The notes below the pieces were generated by a model. That model was not told where the DNA came from. It saw only the letters and a program-made list of their open reading frames with translations, and did no database searches. Positions 1-6,282 of a DNA stretch of 10,140 nucleotides are shown here, piece by piece; positions within the stretch are counted from its first letter, which is position 1, and every line of letters starts with the position of its first letter. Origin of the DNA: Promethearchaeota archaeon (GTDB lineage Archaea; Asgardarchaeota; Lokiarchaeia; Sigyniarchaeales; SOKP01); contig JAGXNU010000054.1 in NCBI GenBank assembly GCA_019894815.1, positions 469-10,608 on the forward strand, given 5' to 3'. Position numbers and translations under genes: made by a program.

Positions 1-942
1 ATGTAGTAATGAAGAATTAAGATATATTAATCCAAAGTTTAATTTCTCTCTATGTGGGACAATGGGCATTAATGTCATGTTAAATCGTCCATCATTGCTC
101 GTAAATTTCCAAGGTTTTGTAGGATCTCGATCTTCATGATGGAAAGTAACTTCATCAATTTTATGTGCTTTTCCGTCATAGAAAATAATATTTTCCGTAT
201 GAGTTGCACCTTCTTCACTACCTACTGCCCCAAACCCATAGCCAATGTTAAATGCTAAGGGAACTCCATCGACTAGTCCACATGCAGATCCCCAGAGCCA
301 ATGTGTTTTATACGGCCATATTCCTCTTCCCCAGTCCATGAGTCCAAATGAGGAATCAGGTTTAAAGGTGTAACTTTCTTCTCCGATCTTTATTGATCCT
401 TTAGCAGGCATGTAATTGATTTTATGATTATAGTAAAATAACTTTGGTTTTTTATACCCTGTAGCTACAACGGTATTATCATGAGATTCCATATCATCAA
501 GTGTAATGCTACCTTTAATTCCCTTTTCTAAAAAAGATGGATCATCTATAGTAAGAATTCTTTTATCTCCTTTTTTTTCTATCGTAGCATGAAATTTGTC
601 AGTAGGAAATTCTATGATGCTATCTTCTAGAGAACTTAAGGGTAATAACTTAGATTTAGTAAAAAACTTCATGATAGATTCTCCACTCCTCTCTTTATTC
701 CTAAAATCAATCCAGACATAACTCATTTGCGTTAAGTATCCAATATCTCCTATAGTTAGTTGGAATCCGAAGTCTTTATTTAAGACGGAATAATGATCCC
801 ATTCCTTAACTCGCATCCAACCTTTTCCAATATCCTCTTTATTATAATTTAGAATTGGTTTGCGCGCCCACCCTCTCTGTACGAGGGACCCATCTTTATT
901 AAACAAGTTCGATTGTTCGGTTATTTCATTTTGATTTCCCAA
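1..942 (-). CDS. DUF2804 family protein, C-terminus beyond window
   Basis: An uninterrupted frame runs from about 951 to base 1 without a stop, so the C-terminus lies outside the window. There is no in-frame ATG near the front. TTG codons at 951 and 942 are the candidate starts; I chose 942 because an AGGTTGAT element, close to the archaeal AGGTGAT ribosome-binding consensus, ends 4 bases before it. From that start 314 residues are visible. They carry the pattern I know from DUF2804: GWARKP (24-29), KEWDHY (46-51), FYYNHKINYMPA (169-180), DWGRGIWPY (203-211), HWLWGS (214-219), NIGYGFG (232-238), TEN (249-251), FYDGK (254-258) and WKFTSNDGRF (278-287). Roughly 30-50 residues should be missing. 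The biochemical role of the family is unknown to me, and no signal peptide or membrane helix is seen. It lies 117 bases behind the iron-sulfur gene on the same strand, with its own TATA-like element between them. Confidence 0.82.
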   Translation of the reverse strand, partial: MGNQNEITEQSNLFNKDGSLVQRGWARKPILNYNKEDIGKGWMRVKEWDHYSVLNKDFGFQLTIGDIGYLTQMSYVWIDFRNKERSGESIMKFFTKSKLLPLSSLEDSIIEFPTDKFHATIEKKGDKRILTIDDPSFLEKGIKGSITLDDMESHDNTVVATGYKKPKLFYYNHKINYMPAKGSIKIGEESYTFKPDSSFGLMDWGRGIWPYKTHWLWGSACGLVDGVPLAFNIGYGFGAVGSEEGATHTENIIFYDGKAHKIDEVTFHHEDRDPTKPWKFTSNDGRFNMTLMPIVPHREKLNFGLIYLNSSLLH

Positions 943-1025
943 ATTAATCAACCTATTTTCTTTATTGTGTAGTTTTAAACGATTATGAATAAAAAATTAA
1001 ATTGAATTAGATTAATTGATTAAGA

Positions 1026-1032
1026 ATATAAA
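1026..1032 (-). promoter_or_regulatory. TATA-like element before the DUF2804 gene
   Basis: On the minus strand this reads TTTATAT. It lies 84 bases before the proposed TTG start, so a transcript starting about 25 bases downstream would have a leader of roughly 60 bases. The same core, AAATTTATAT, occurs before the FGGY kinase. The region is very AT-rich, so chance matches are common. Confidence 0.35.
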
Positions 1033-1059
1033 TTTAATGAAATTCATTTAAATGGAGAT

Positions 1060-1902
1060 TTACTTTTCTGGAATTCCATTTGAGCAAGAAACTCCTACTT
1101 GACATAATCCACAACCGTAAATATTGATTCCATAGTTTTTTTTTATATATGGAATGGTTCCCATTACGTGTTTTGAACATGTTATTTTATCGTGCCGGTT
1201 TTCAAAGGATATTGCGTTAACGGGGCAACGCTTGATACAATCTCCACACTTGCTGCAATATTCGTAGGGATCTAAAGGCCTCTTGGCTGCATCCGACGGT
1301 AAATCGTAATCAATAATAAAACTACCACATCTCATTGCCTTCCCCCGAGAGTTGATAAAACCATCAGATAAACCAAAAGACCCTAATCCAGCTGCGAAAC
1401 AACAATGTCTATGAGACCAATTCGATGCCCAGATTTTAGGATTTATTTTAAATAGGCGTTTTTCGTTAGTAGGTGCCATTGCATCTATACCTAAGCTTTT
1501 TAACTCCTTGATTAAATGGATTTGGATCTTCGTGTTAGCTTGTTCTCCGAATAATCTAGTATTCGCCCATCTTTCTGATGGTTTTTCTCTTGAATATTCA
1601 TAATTTTCCTTTTTAGTATTCCTATTAATTGGAAGAATATAGGCTACTACGCTTAAATTTTTTGTTGAAATGGGTATTCCGTTTGTTTCACAGTACCATG
1701 TATATGCTTCTATTGGTGTAAGATAAAAGTCACCGATTATCTTCTTGTAGTCGCTAAATATTGGATCATTCCCAGAAACTATTCCGATGATTACATCTGG
1801 TTCAAAAATTTTGGAATTATCAACCATTTTCATCTTATTACTTTCATCAAATTCTAGAAATTTGTTGATTTTCTCGACGAACCAATTTTTACTTATCCCC
1901 AT
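1060..1902 (-). CDS. QueG-like protein with two [4Fe-4S] cluster motifs
   Basis: A 280-residue protein of the broad epoxyqueuosine reductase-like (COG1600-type) group. The middle has AAGLGSFGLSDGFINSRGKA (170-189), the typical glycine-rich stretch of these proteins. Next comes a bacterial-ferredoxin-type motif CSKCGDCIKRCP with C216, C219, C222 and C226. A second set of cysteines is C242, C264, C267 and C273. The second motif ends CGLCQVGVSC, with CX2CX5C spacing instead of the CX2CX3CP of true QueG. That points to a side branch of the family, so an electron-transfer or reductase role is likely but the substrate is unknown. There is no twin-arginine signal, so it should be cytoplasmic and is not a respiratory reductive dehalogenase. 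The ATG start is the only good one; a weak AGGT lies about 13 bases upstream. Archaea normally make archaeosine rather than queuosine, so a queuosine role is doubtful. The DUF2804 gene follows on the same strand with no T-tract between. Confidence 0.78.
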   Translation of the reverse strand: MGISKNWFVEKINKFLEFDESNKMKMVDNSKIFEPDVIIGIVSGNDPIFSDYKKIIGDFYLTPIEAYTWYCETNGIPISTKNLSVVAYILPINRNTKKENYEYSREKPSERWANTRLFGEQANTKIQIHLIKELKSLGIDAMAPTNEKRLFKINPKIWASNWSHRHCCFAAGLGSFGLSDGFINSRGKAMRCGSFIIDYDLPSDAAKRPLDPYEYCSKCGDCIKRCPVNAISFENRHDKITCSKHVMGTIPYIKKNYGINIYGCGLCQVGVSCSNGIPEK

Positions 1903-1944
1903 AAGAAAGTAGAACCTTGTTTAGGTCAAATTTATACTATCTAC

Positions 1945-1952
1945 TTATATAT
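1945..1952 (-). promoter_or_regulatory. TATA-like element before the QueG-like gene
   Basis: The minus strand reads ATATATAA here, about 43 bases before the ATG at 1902, which would give a leader of about 15-20 bases. A second possible TATA box (AGTATAAA) lies nearer the gene at about 1931-1938 and would give a nearly leaderless transcript. I cannot choose between them with confidence. Confidence 0.4.
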
Positions 1953-2017
1953 TTGATTAAATAAATACCTTCACTTAAACATATTTGTCTAAGTTAATTA
2001 ATCTCAATTTTAAATTG

Positions 2018-2025
2018 AAAAAAAA
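2018..2025 (-). terminator. Oligo-T terminator after the aminotransferase
   Basis: Seventeen bases past the TAA of the aminotransferase the minus strand carries eight consecutive T residues. Archaeal RNA polymerase can stop at T-tracts without a hairpin. A 13-base dyad (CAATTT-T-AAATTG, 2005-2017) lies immediately beyond the tract, which is the wrong order for a bacterial-type hairpin terminator. Confidence 0.45.
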
Positions 2026-2041
2026 GGATTAAATTGTTAAT

Positions 2042-3445
2042 CTAATTTAATTCTATTTTTTGACAGATATTGTCAATTTTTTTGATGGTTTCGTCAATTA
2101 TTTCATCGGTATGGAGTATACACATATAAAATCTACTTCCAGCCACGGAAATTATTTCTTGGTCCACTAGAGCTGCTCCTATGTGTTCCATAAATTTCTT
2201 CCTTAATGGTAATTGCCCTACTTGATCTGGTATATCAAAACTCAATCCAAAAAGGCATGATGTATGAAAGTGAACCGTACCACCTAAATTATATGAAAAC
2301 CAGGGTAATTCATATTTAGCGAAAACTTCATTTAACCCATCAGCTAATCGAGCTCCAGCTTTTCCAGCTATTTCTGTCGCTCCAGTTTCTTCTACTAATT
2401 TAATAGCATGATAAGCAGCAGCACATGTTAATGGATTCGCGGCTAAAGTTCCCCCGCTATAAGCTCTTTTTCCACCACCCACACCTGCTGCACAATATTT
2501 CATGTATTCTTCTTTACCTCCAATAGCAGCAGCGGAGGGATACCCATGTCCAACTATTTTACCAAATACAGATAAATCCGGTTCATAACCATAATAAGCT
2601 TGACCGCCACCCATGTGCAATCTAAAGGCGCACACAACTTCATCAGAAATTAAAAGTGCTTTATTTTCATGGCAAAGTTCTTCCACTTCTTTATTAAATC
2701 CAGGTCTAACAGGATTAGCTCCTGATTCTCCTCCCATCGGTTCAATTAAAACGGCAGCAACTTTTCGTTTTTCTGCAAACATCTGCCGTAATGTTTCAAT
2801 ATCGTTTGGAGGACAAGAATCGATGAATTTAAATACATTTTTTGGTATTCCATGTGATTCTAATAGTTTTGTTCCGGGCACATGCATATCATAAACCAAT
2901 TGATCTGACCATCCGTGATAACTGCCACCGATTTTAATAACCCATTTACGATTTGTAGCAACTCGAGCAATCCTAATAGCAAGCATATCGGCTTCTGTTC
3001 CTGTTTGGAGCCATCTTATAACTTCACAAGATGGAAAATGTTTCTGAAGTTCTTCAGCAGCAAGATATTCGTATTCATTAGTTAATCCATGACAGGGTCC
3101 AATTTCCCGAATTACTTCTATAACCTTTTCCGTCAAAACTGGATGATTATGACCAAGAATTATAGGTCCTCCGTCCATTAAATAATCCGTAAGTACAATA
3201 TCGTCTACAGTTTCCAAGTAACAATCAAAAACGCGTTTACTAGCTAAGGGAAAGGGATAATTAAAAGCGAGGTTATGTTCAACTCCACCGGGTATGATTT
3301 TTCTAGCTCTTTCAAAAGCCTCTTTAGATTTAACGTGATTCTTTTCGTATCTTTCAATGATTGCCTTCAATTCTTCGGATTTGAATTTACTAATAGGCAA
3401 ATCAACAATTTTTTTAATTTTAGCTATTTTTTCCTCATAGTCCAT
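2042..3445 (-). CDS. Class III PLP aminotransferase, glutamate-1-semialdehyde aminomutase-like
   Basis: A complete 467-residue fold-type I PLP enzyme. Visible motifs in order are GGPIILGHNHP (92-102), QTGTEADMLAIRIAR (147-161) for cofactor phosphate binding, GSYHGWSD (174-181), ISDEV with D268 positioned to contact the pyridine nitrogen, VFGKIVGHGYP (293-303) with K296 as the Schiff-base lysine, and SGGTLAANPLTCAAA (330-344). These match the glutamate-1-semialdehyde aminomutase branch of class III aminotransferases. It is longer than that enzyme (about 430 residues) by a charged, helical N-terminal segment of some 40 residues. No other haem or tetrapyrrole gene is in the window, and related class III enzymes use many amino donors, so I do not name it hemL. 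The ATG start has a TGATGAT element 6-12 bases upstream. It is divergent from an FGGY kinase, which could mean shared control or a shared substrate pathway; that is inference only. Confidence 0.85.
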   Translation of the reverse strand: MDYEEKIAKIKKIVDLPISKFKSEELKAIIERYEKNHVKSKEAFERARKIIPGGVEHNLAFNYPFPLASKRVFDCYLETVDDIVLTDYLMDGGPIILGHNHPVLTEKVIEVIREIGPCHGLTNEYEYLAAEELQKHFPSCEVIRWLQTGTEADMLAIRIARVATNRKWVIKIGGSYHGWSDQLVYDMHVPGTKLLESHGIPKNVFKFIDSCPPNDIETLRQMFAEKRKVAAVLIEPMGGESGANPVRPGFNKEVEELCHENKALLISDEVVCAFRLHMGGGQAYYGYEPDLSVFGKIVGHGYPSAAAIGGKEEYMKYCAAGVGGGKRAYSGGTLAANPLTCAAAYHAIKLVEETGATEIAGKAGARLADGLNEVFAKYELPWFSYNLGGTVHFHTSCLFGLSFDIPDQVGQLPLRKKFMEHIGAALVDQEIISVAGSRFYMCILHTDEIIDETIKKIDNICQKIELN

Positions 3446-3673
3446 TAAAAATCATCAAATTTGATTTCTTTTATGCTATTAATATTAATTACATACATAA
3501 GATAAACATCCAAAATTAAGTTTATTTCTTCTGAAGAAGTATGTGTTAATTAATAATTTAAATCCGAAGAATTGAAACTTAAAAATTGATCAAAATCCTT
3601 AAGAGAACTAAAATTTATATTGTTTAAGATTTAATTTATTTTAATAACACTAAATAAGATAGTGCGCTTAAAA
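3446..3673. other. Divergent intergenic region with dyad elements
   Basis: This 228-base gap separates the starts of the aminotransferase and the kinase and should hold both promoters. It has a perfect 12-base palindrome ATCAAATTTGAT (3454-3465) directly before the aminotransferase start, a 13-base dyad TTCTTC-T-GAAGAA (3526-3538), and an imperfect dyad CTTAA...TTAAG around a TTGATCAA core (3578-3603) just upstream of the kinase TATA-like element. A weak minus-strand TATA candidate (TTTATCTT) lies at 3499-3506. No small open frame or RNA gene is convincing here. The dyads could bind regulators, but in AT-rich DNA short palindromes arise easily. Confidence 0.4.
3614..3620 (+). promoter_or_regulatory. 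TATA-like element before the FGGY kinase
   Basis: TTTATAT within AAATTTATAT, 54 bases before the preferred ATG at 3674. Transcription would start near 3640-3646, giving a leader of about 30 bases. The imperfect dyad at 3578-3603 lies just upstream and could be an operator or a factor site. Confidence 0.42.
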
Positions 3674-5302
3674 ATGGCAAAAAAGAACGAAAAATACATT
3701 TTGGCTATTGATCATGGAACAAGTGGCCCTAAACCTAGTATTGTCTCTGTTTATGGAGATGTTCATGATTGGGTTTTAAAAGAAGTGCCATTACACCTTC
3801 CAGAAGCAGGTGCTGCTGAACAAGATCCTAAAGATTGGTGGAAAGGTATTATTGAGGGCTCTAAAGAACTTCTTGAGAATACGTCAATTTCAATTGATGA
3901 CATAATCGCAATTTGTAATACTAGTCAATGGAGTGGAACAGTTCCTATAGATGAAAATGGAAAACTCCTAATGAATTGCATAATCTGGATGGACACGCGT
4001 GGAGCTGAGCAGATGAGAAAATTTCACAAAGGATTGCTCAAAGTTGGCGGTTATAATATGATCAAAATGCTTAAATGGATAAAGCTGACAGGAGGGGGTC
4101 CAACCTTGTCTGGGAAAGACCCTATTGCTCATATCCTATGGATAAAAGACAAATATCCGGAAATTTATGAAAAATCTTATAAATTTTTAGAACCGCAAGA
4201 CTGGGTTAATTATAAATTGACAGGTAAAATTGCAACTTCGGAAGCAACTATTCACATGCATTGGTTAACAGATATTCGAGATATTAATAATGTGAAGTAT
4301 TCAAAAAAACTCATTAAAAAACTAAAATTAGATATTAGTAAATTTCCAGAAATCAAGAAAACTACAGATGTTTTAGGAACAATTACAAAGGAAGTAGCAA
4401 CAGATTTAGGTTTGAGCGAAGAGACTAAAGTCATAATGGGAGCACCCGACTTGCATACTGCTACTATAGGATCGGGGGCTATAGAAGATTATAAAGGACA
4501 TTTTGCTATAGGTACATCTGATTGGCTTCTTTGTCATTATCCACGCAAGAAAGTAGACATATTCCATAATATGGGAAGTGCTCCTTCTGGGATCCCTGGT
4601 AAATACATGCTCCTAAATGAACAAGAAATTGCTGGAGGAGCTCTTTCATTTTTAAGAGATAAAATTCTCTATCATAAGGATGAATTATTGCAGGAAGAAA
4701 AAGTTCTTGATGTTTACAAGATATTCGATAAAATCGTTGAAAAAACACCTCCTGGAGCACATAATTTAATATTTACACCTTGGCTTTTTGGAGAAAGATC
4801 ACCAATTGATGATCATACCGTTCGTGGAGGAATTTATAATATTTCGTTAGATACTACCAGAGAACATTTGATTAGAGCAATTTTTGAAGGCGTGGCTTTT
4901 AATATCAAGTGGCTCCTCATCTATGTGGAAAAATTTATAGCAAAATGGGTCAAAAAAGAAAAACCCGAGTTAATTCGTGATAAAAAAATAATGCCTGAGC
5001 TCAATATTATTGGAGGAGGGGCAAATAGTGATATATGGTGTCAAATCTTTGCAGATGTTTTAGATAGAACAATTAACCAAGTTGAAAATCCTATCCAAGC
5101 AAATGCTAGAGGGGCAGCATTCATCGCATCAGTGGGGCTTGGGTACCTTACTTGGGACCAAATCCCTGGACTAATCAAATATTCAAATGTTTTTAAACCA
5201 AATCCAGAAAACAGAGCTATCTATGATAAGCTTTTTGAAGAATTTCTAAGAATTTATAAAAAAATGGGCAGAACTTATAAAAATTTAAATACAATGCATT
5301 AA
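3674..5302 (+). CDS. FGGY-family carbohydrate/polyol kinase
   Basis: A 542-residue ATP-dependent kinase of the FGGY family, which phosphorylates sugars or polyols in the cytoplasm. Numbering from the ATG at 3674, it shows the phosphate-1 loop AIDHGTSGPK (11-20), an AEQDPKDWW segment (48-56) and WMDTRGAEQMRK (105-116). GAPDLHTATIGSG (256-268) has D259 in the place of the catalytic base. FTPWLFGERSP (367-377) and the C-terminal adenosine motif IIGGGANSDIWCQIFADVL (445-463) follow. The length is slightly above the usual 490-520. A GTG in the same frame at 3662 would add four residues; the ATG places the first beta strand at the usual distance from the start. The substrate-pocket segment reads NTSQWSGTVPID, which fits neither the QMHG of xylulokinases nor the glycerol-kinase pattern, so I assign no substrate. 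It ends 6 bases before the oppositely oriented zinc-finger gene. Confidence 0.88.
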   Translation: MAKKNEKYILAIDHGTSGPKPSIVSVYGDVHDWVLKEVPLHLPEAGAAEQDPKDWWKGIIEGSKELLENTSISIDDIIAICNTSQWSGTVPIDENGKLLMNCIIWMDTRGAEQMRKFHKGLLKVGGYNMIKMLKWIKLTGGGPTLSGKDPIAHILWIKDKYPEIYEKSYKFLEPQDWVNYKLTGKIATSEATIHMHWLTDIRDINNVKYSKKLIKKLKLDISKFPEIKKTTDVLGTITKEVATDLGLSEETKVIMGAPDLHTATIGSGAIEDYKGHFAIGTSDWLLCHYPRKKVDIFHNMGSAPSGIPGKYMLLNEQEIAGGALSFLRDKILYHKDELLQEEKVLDVYKIFDKIVEKTPPGAHNLIFTPWLFGERSPIDDHTVRGGIYNISLDTTREHLIRAIFEGVAFNIKWLLIYVEKFIAKWVKKEKPELIRDKKIMPELNIIGGGANSDIWCQIFADVLDRTINQVENPIQANARGAAFIASVGLGYLTWDQIPGLIKYSNVFKPNPENRAIYDKLFEEFLRIYKKMGRTYKNLNTMH

Positions 5303-5308
5303 GATAAC

Positions 5309-5325
5309 TTACTTTTTTATCTTTT
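5309..5325 (+). terminator. T-rich end of the kinase, inside the opposite gene
   Basis: Just past the kinase stop the plus strand has T6 (5313-5318) followed shortly by T5, a likely archaeal transcription end. The tract is formed by lysine codons at the end of the facing gene (KKIKK before its stop), so both transcripts should overlap at their 3' ends. Confidence 0.4.
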
Positions 5326-6163
5326 TAATCAGATCAACAGAAATCCGTCTCCTTAAGAATTCCTTAATTAAGGTCATGCGATATTTATTTATCGTGGTTA
5401 ATGCTAATTTCTCATCTAACGTTTTCATGAAATCTTTTTCCGAGATTTTTTTAACATTATCCAAAATCGTTTTAGCAAATTCAGCATCGTTTATGAATCG
5501 TACAATAGAATCAGAGATTACTTTGATTTGTTCTTTCGGATCTGATCGTTCTAAGGCATAGTTAACGATATGTGTTTCATAATATATATTCGTGCGCCAG
5601 GGCATTTGAACTATGTGTTTCCTTGGATTGAAGAGGAAGGCTTTTGTTTTTTGATTTGTGACTAATGAATAGAAATAACCAGGATTTGGAAAAATCTCAT
5701 CATCATAACTGATGGTATCAATTTTGATTGAATTATTATATGGTTCAGGAATCATGTTATCAAAATATTCGTCCAGATCTTCCAAGCTTATGTCAGATTC
5801 ATCACTCCTTATAATAAATGAATCATATTTAAACAATTTTGCATGGATTAATCCAGCAACACTATTAAAACCTAGCTTGTGAACTAAATATTTTAATGGA
5901 AACTTGATTTCAGATTCCATTTCAGGTAATAATTCCTCTTCTTCCTTAGATACAGACACATCAATTGCTTCATACCCTATGATCCTGGCTTCGTTATCTG
6001 CAATTACAATGAATTGATGATCTTCACAAACAGCACCTTGAGGAACTTGGATTTTAATTAAACCAAAACTCTTTTGAGAAAATACAGACCCAGGTATTGG
6101 AATTCTTTTAGACACACCACATTTTGGACACGCTGGTTTTAATATATTGATTTCTTCAGTCAT
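5309..6163 (-). CDS. Zinc-finger protein of unknown function, Asgard-type family
   Basis: A 284-residue soluble protein that I cannot assign to a named function. The N-terminus has CPKC (C12, C15) and, after a beta-rich segment starting RIPIPGSVF, the stretch VPQGAVCEDHQFIVIADNEA (40-59) with C46 and H49. Together these give a plausible C-C-C-H zinc site, followed by IIGYEAIDV. I recall proteins with the pattern CPxCG...IP.G..C.H.F...D....RGY from Lokiarchaeia-type genomes, where they are numerous; this is memory, not a search. An acidic linker (about 70-85) leads to a mixed alpha/beta middle (about 87-215), and the last 70 residues look helical and end in a lysine-rich KKIKK tail. No membrane helix or nucleotide-binding loop is visible. 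The ATG start has GGATC 5 bases upstream. It lies alone on its strand between two well-defined units and has its own TATA-like element. Confidence 0.7.
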   Translation of the reverse strand: MTEEINILKPACPKCGVSKRIPIPGSVFSQKSFGLIKIQVPQGAVCEDHQFIVIADNEARIIGYEAIDVSVSKEEEELLPEMESEIKFPLKYLVHKLGFNSVAGLIHAKLFKYDSFIIRSDESDISLEDLDEYFDNMIPEPYNNSIKIDTISYDDEIFPNPGYFYSLVTNQKTKAFLFNPRKHIVQMPWRTNIYYETHIVNYALERSDPKEQIKVISDSIVRFINDAEFAKTILDNVKKISEKDFMKTLDEKLALTTINKYRMTLIKEFLRRRISVDLIKKIKK

Positions 6164-6202
6164 ATTAGATCCAAATTCTTTTACAAATAAAATAGAGCGA
6201 GC

Positions 6203-6211
6203 ATATTTAAA
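6203..6211 (-). promoter_or_regulatory. TATA-like element before the zinc-finger gene
   Basis: The minus strand reads TTTAAATAT, 40-48 bases before the ATG at 6163. The expected start of transcription, about 25 bases downstream, gives a short leader of about 15-20 bases containing the GGATC element. The position fits well, although the local DNA is AT-rich. Confidence 0.45.
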
Positions 6212-6265
6212 TTAACTCTTATACATAGATGTAAGAAGATTAGTATAATAGAAGTAAAGAATTTT

Positions 6266-6280
6266 AAAAAAAAAATTAAA
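6266..6280 (-). terminator. Oligo-T terminator after the acyl-CoA synthetase
   Basis: After the TAA of the acyl-CoA synthetase the minus strand has a short T-rich stretch and then ten consecutive T residues (6266-6275). This is a typical hairpin-free archaeal termination tract and would separate this gene from the zinc-finger gene downstream, which has its own TATA-like element. Confidence 0.5.
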
Positions 6281-6282
6281 AA

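Noticed and set aside
1060..1902. Reductive dehalogenase for the iron-sulfur protein.
   Set aside because: There is no twin-arginine signal, the protein is too short, and no membrane-anchor gene is adjacent.
2005..2025. Hairpin-type terminator after the aminotransferase.
   Set aside because: On the coding strand the T-tract comes before the dyad, not after it, so only the T-tract itself is credited.
2613..2894. Open plus-strand frame of 93 codons within the aminotransferase gene.
   Set aside because: It lies wholly inside a well-supported gene on the other strand, shows no family motif, and is explained as its antisense shadow.
2042..3445. Naming the aminotransferase hemL (glutamate-1-semialdehyde aminomutase).
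   Set aside because: The family fits, but the extra N-terminus and lack of tetrapyrrole genes nearby leave the reaction open.
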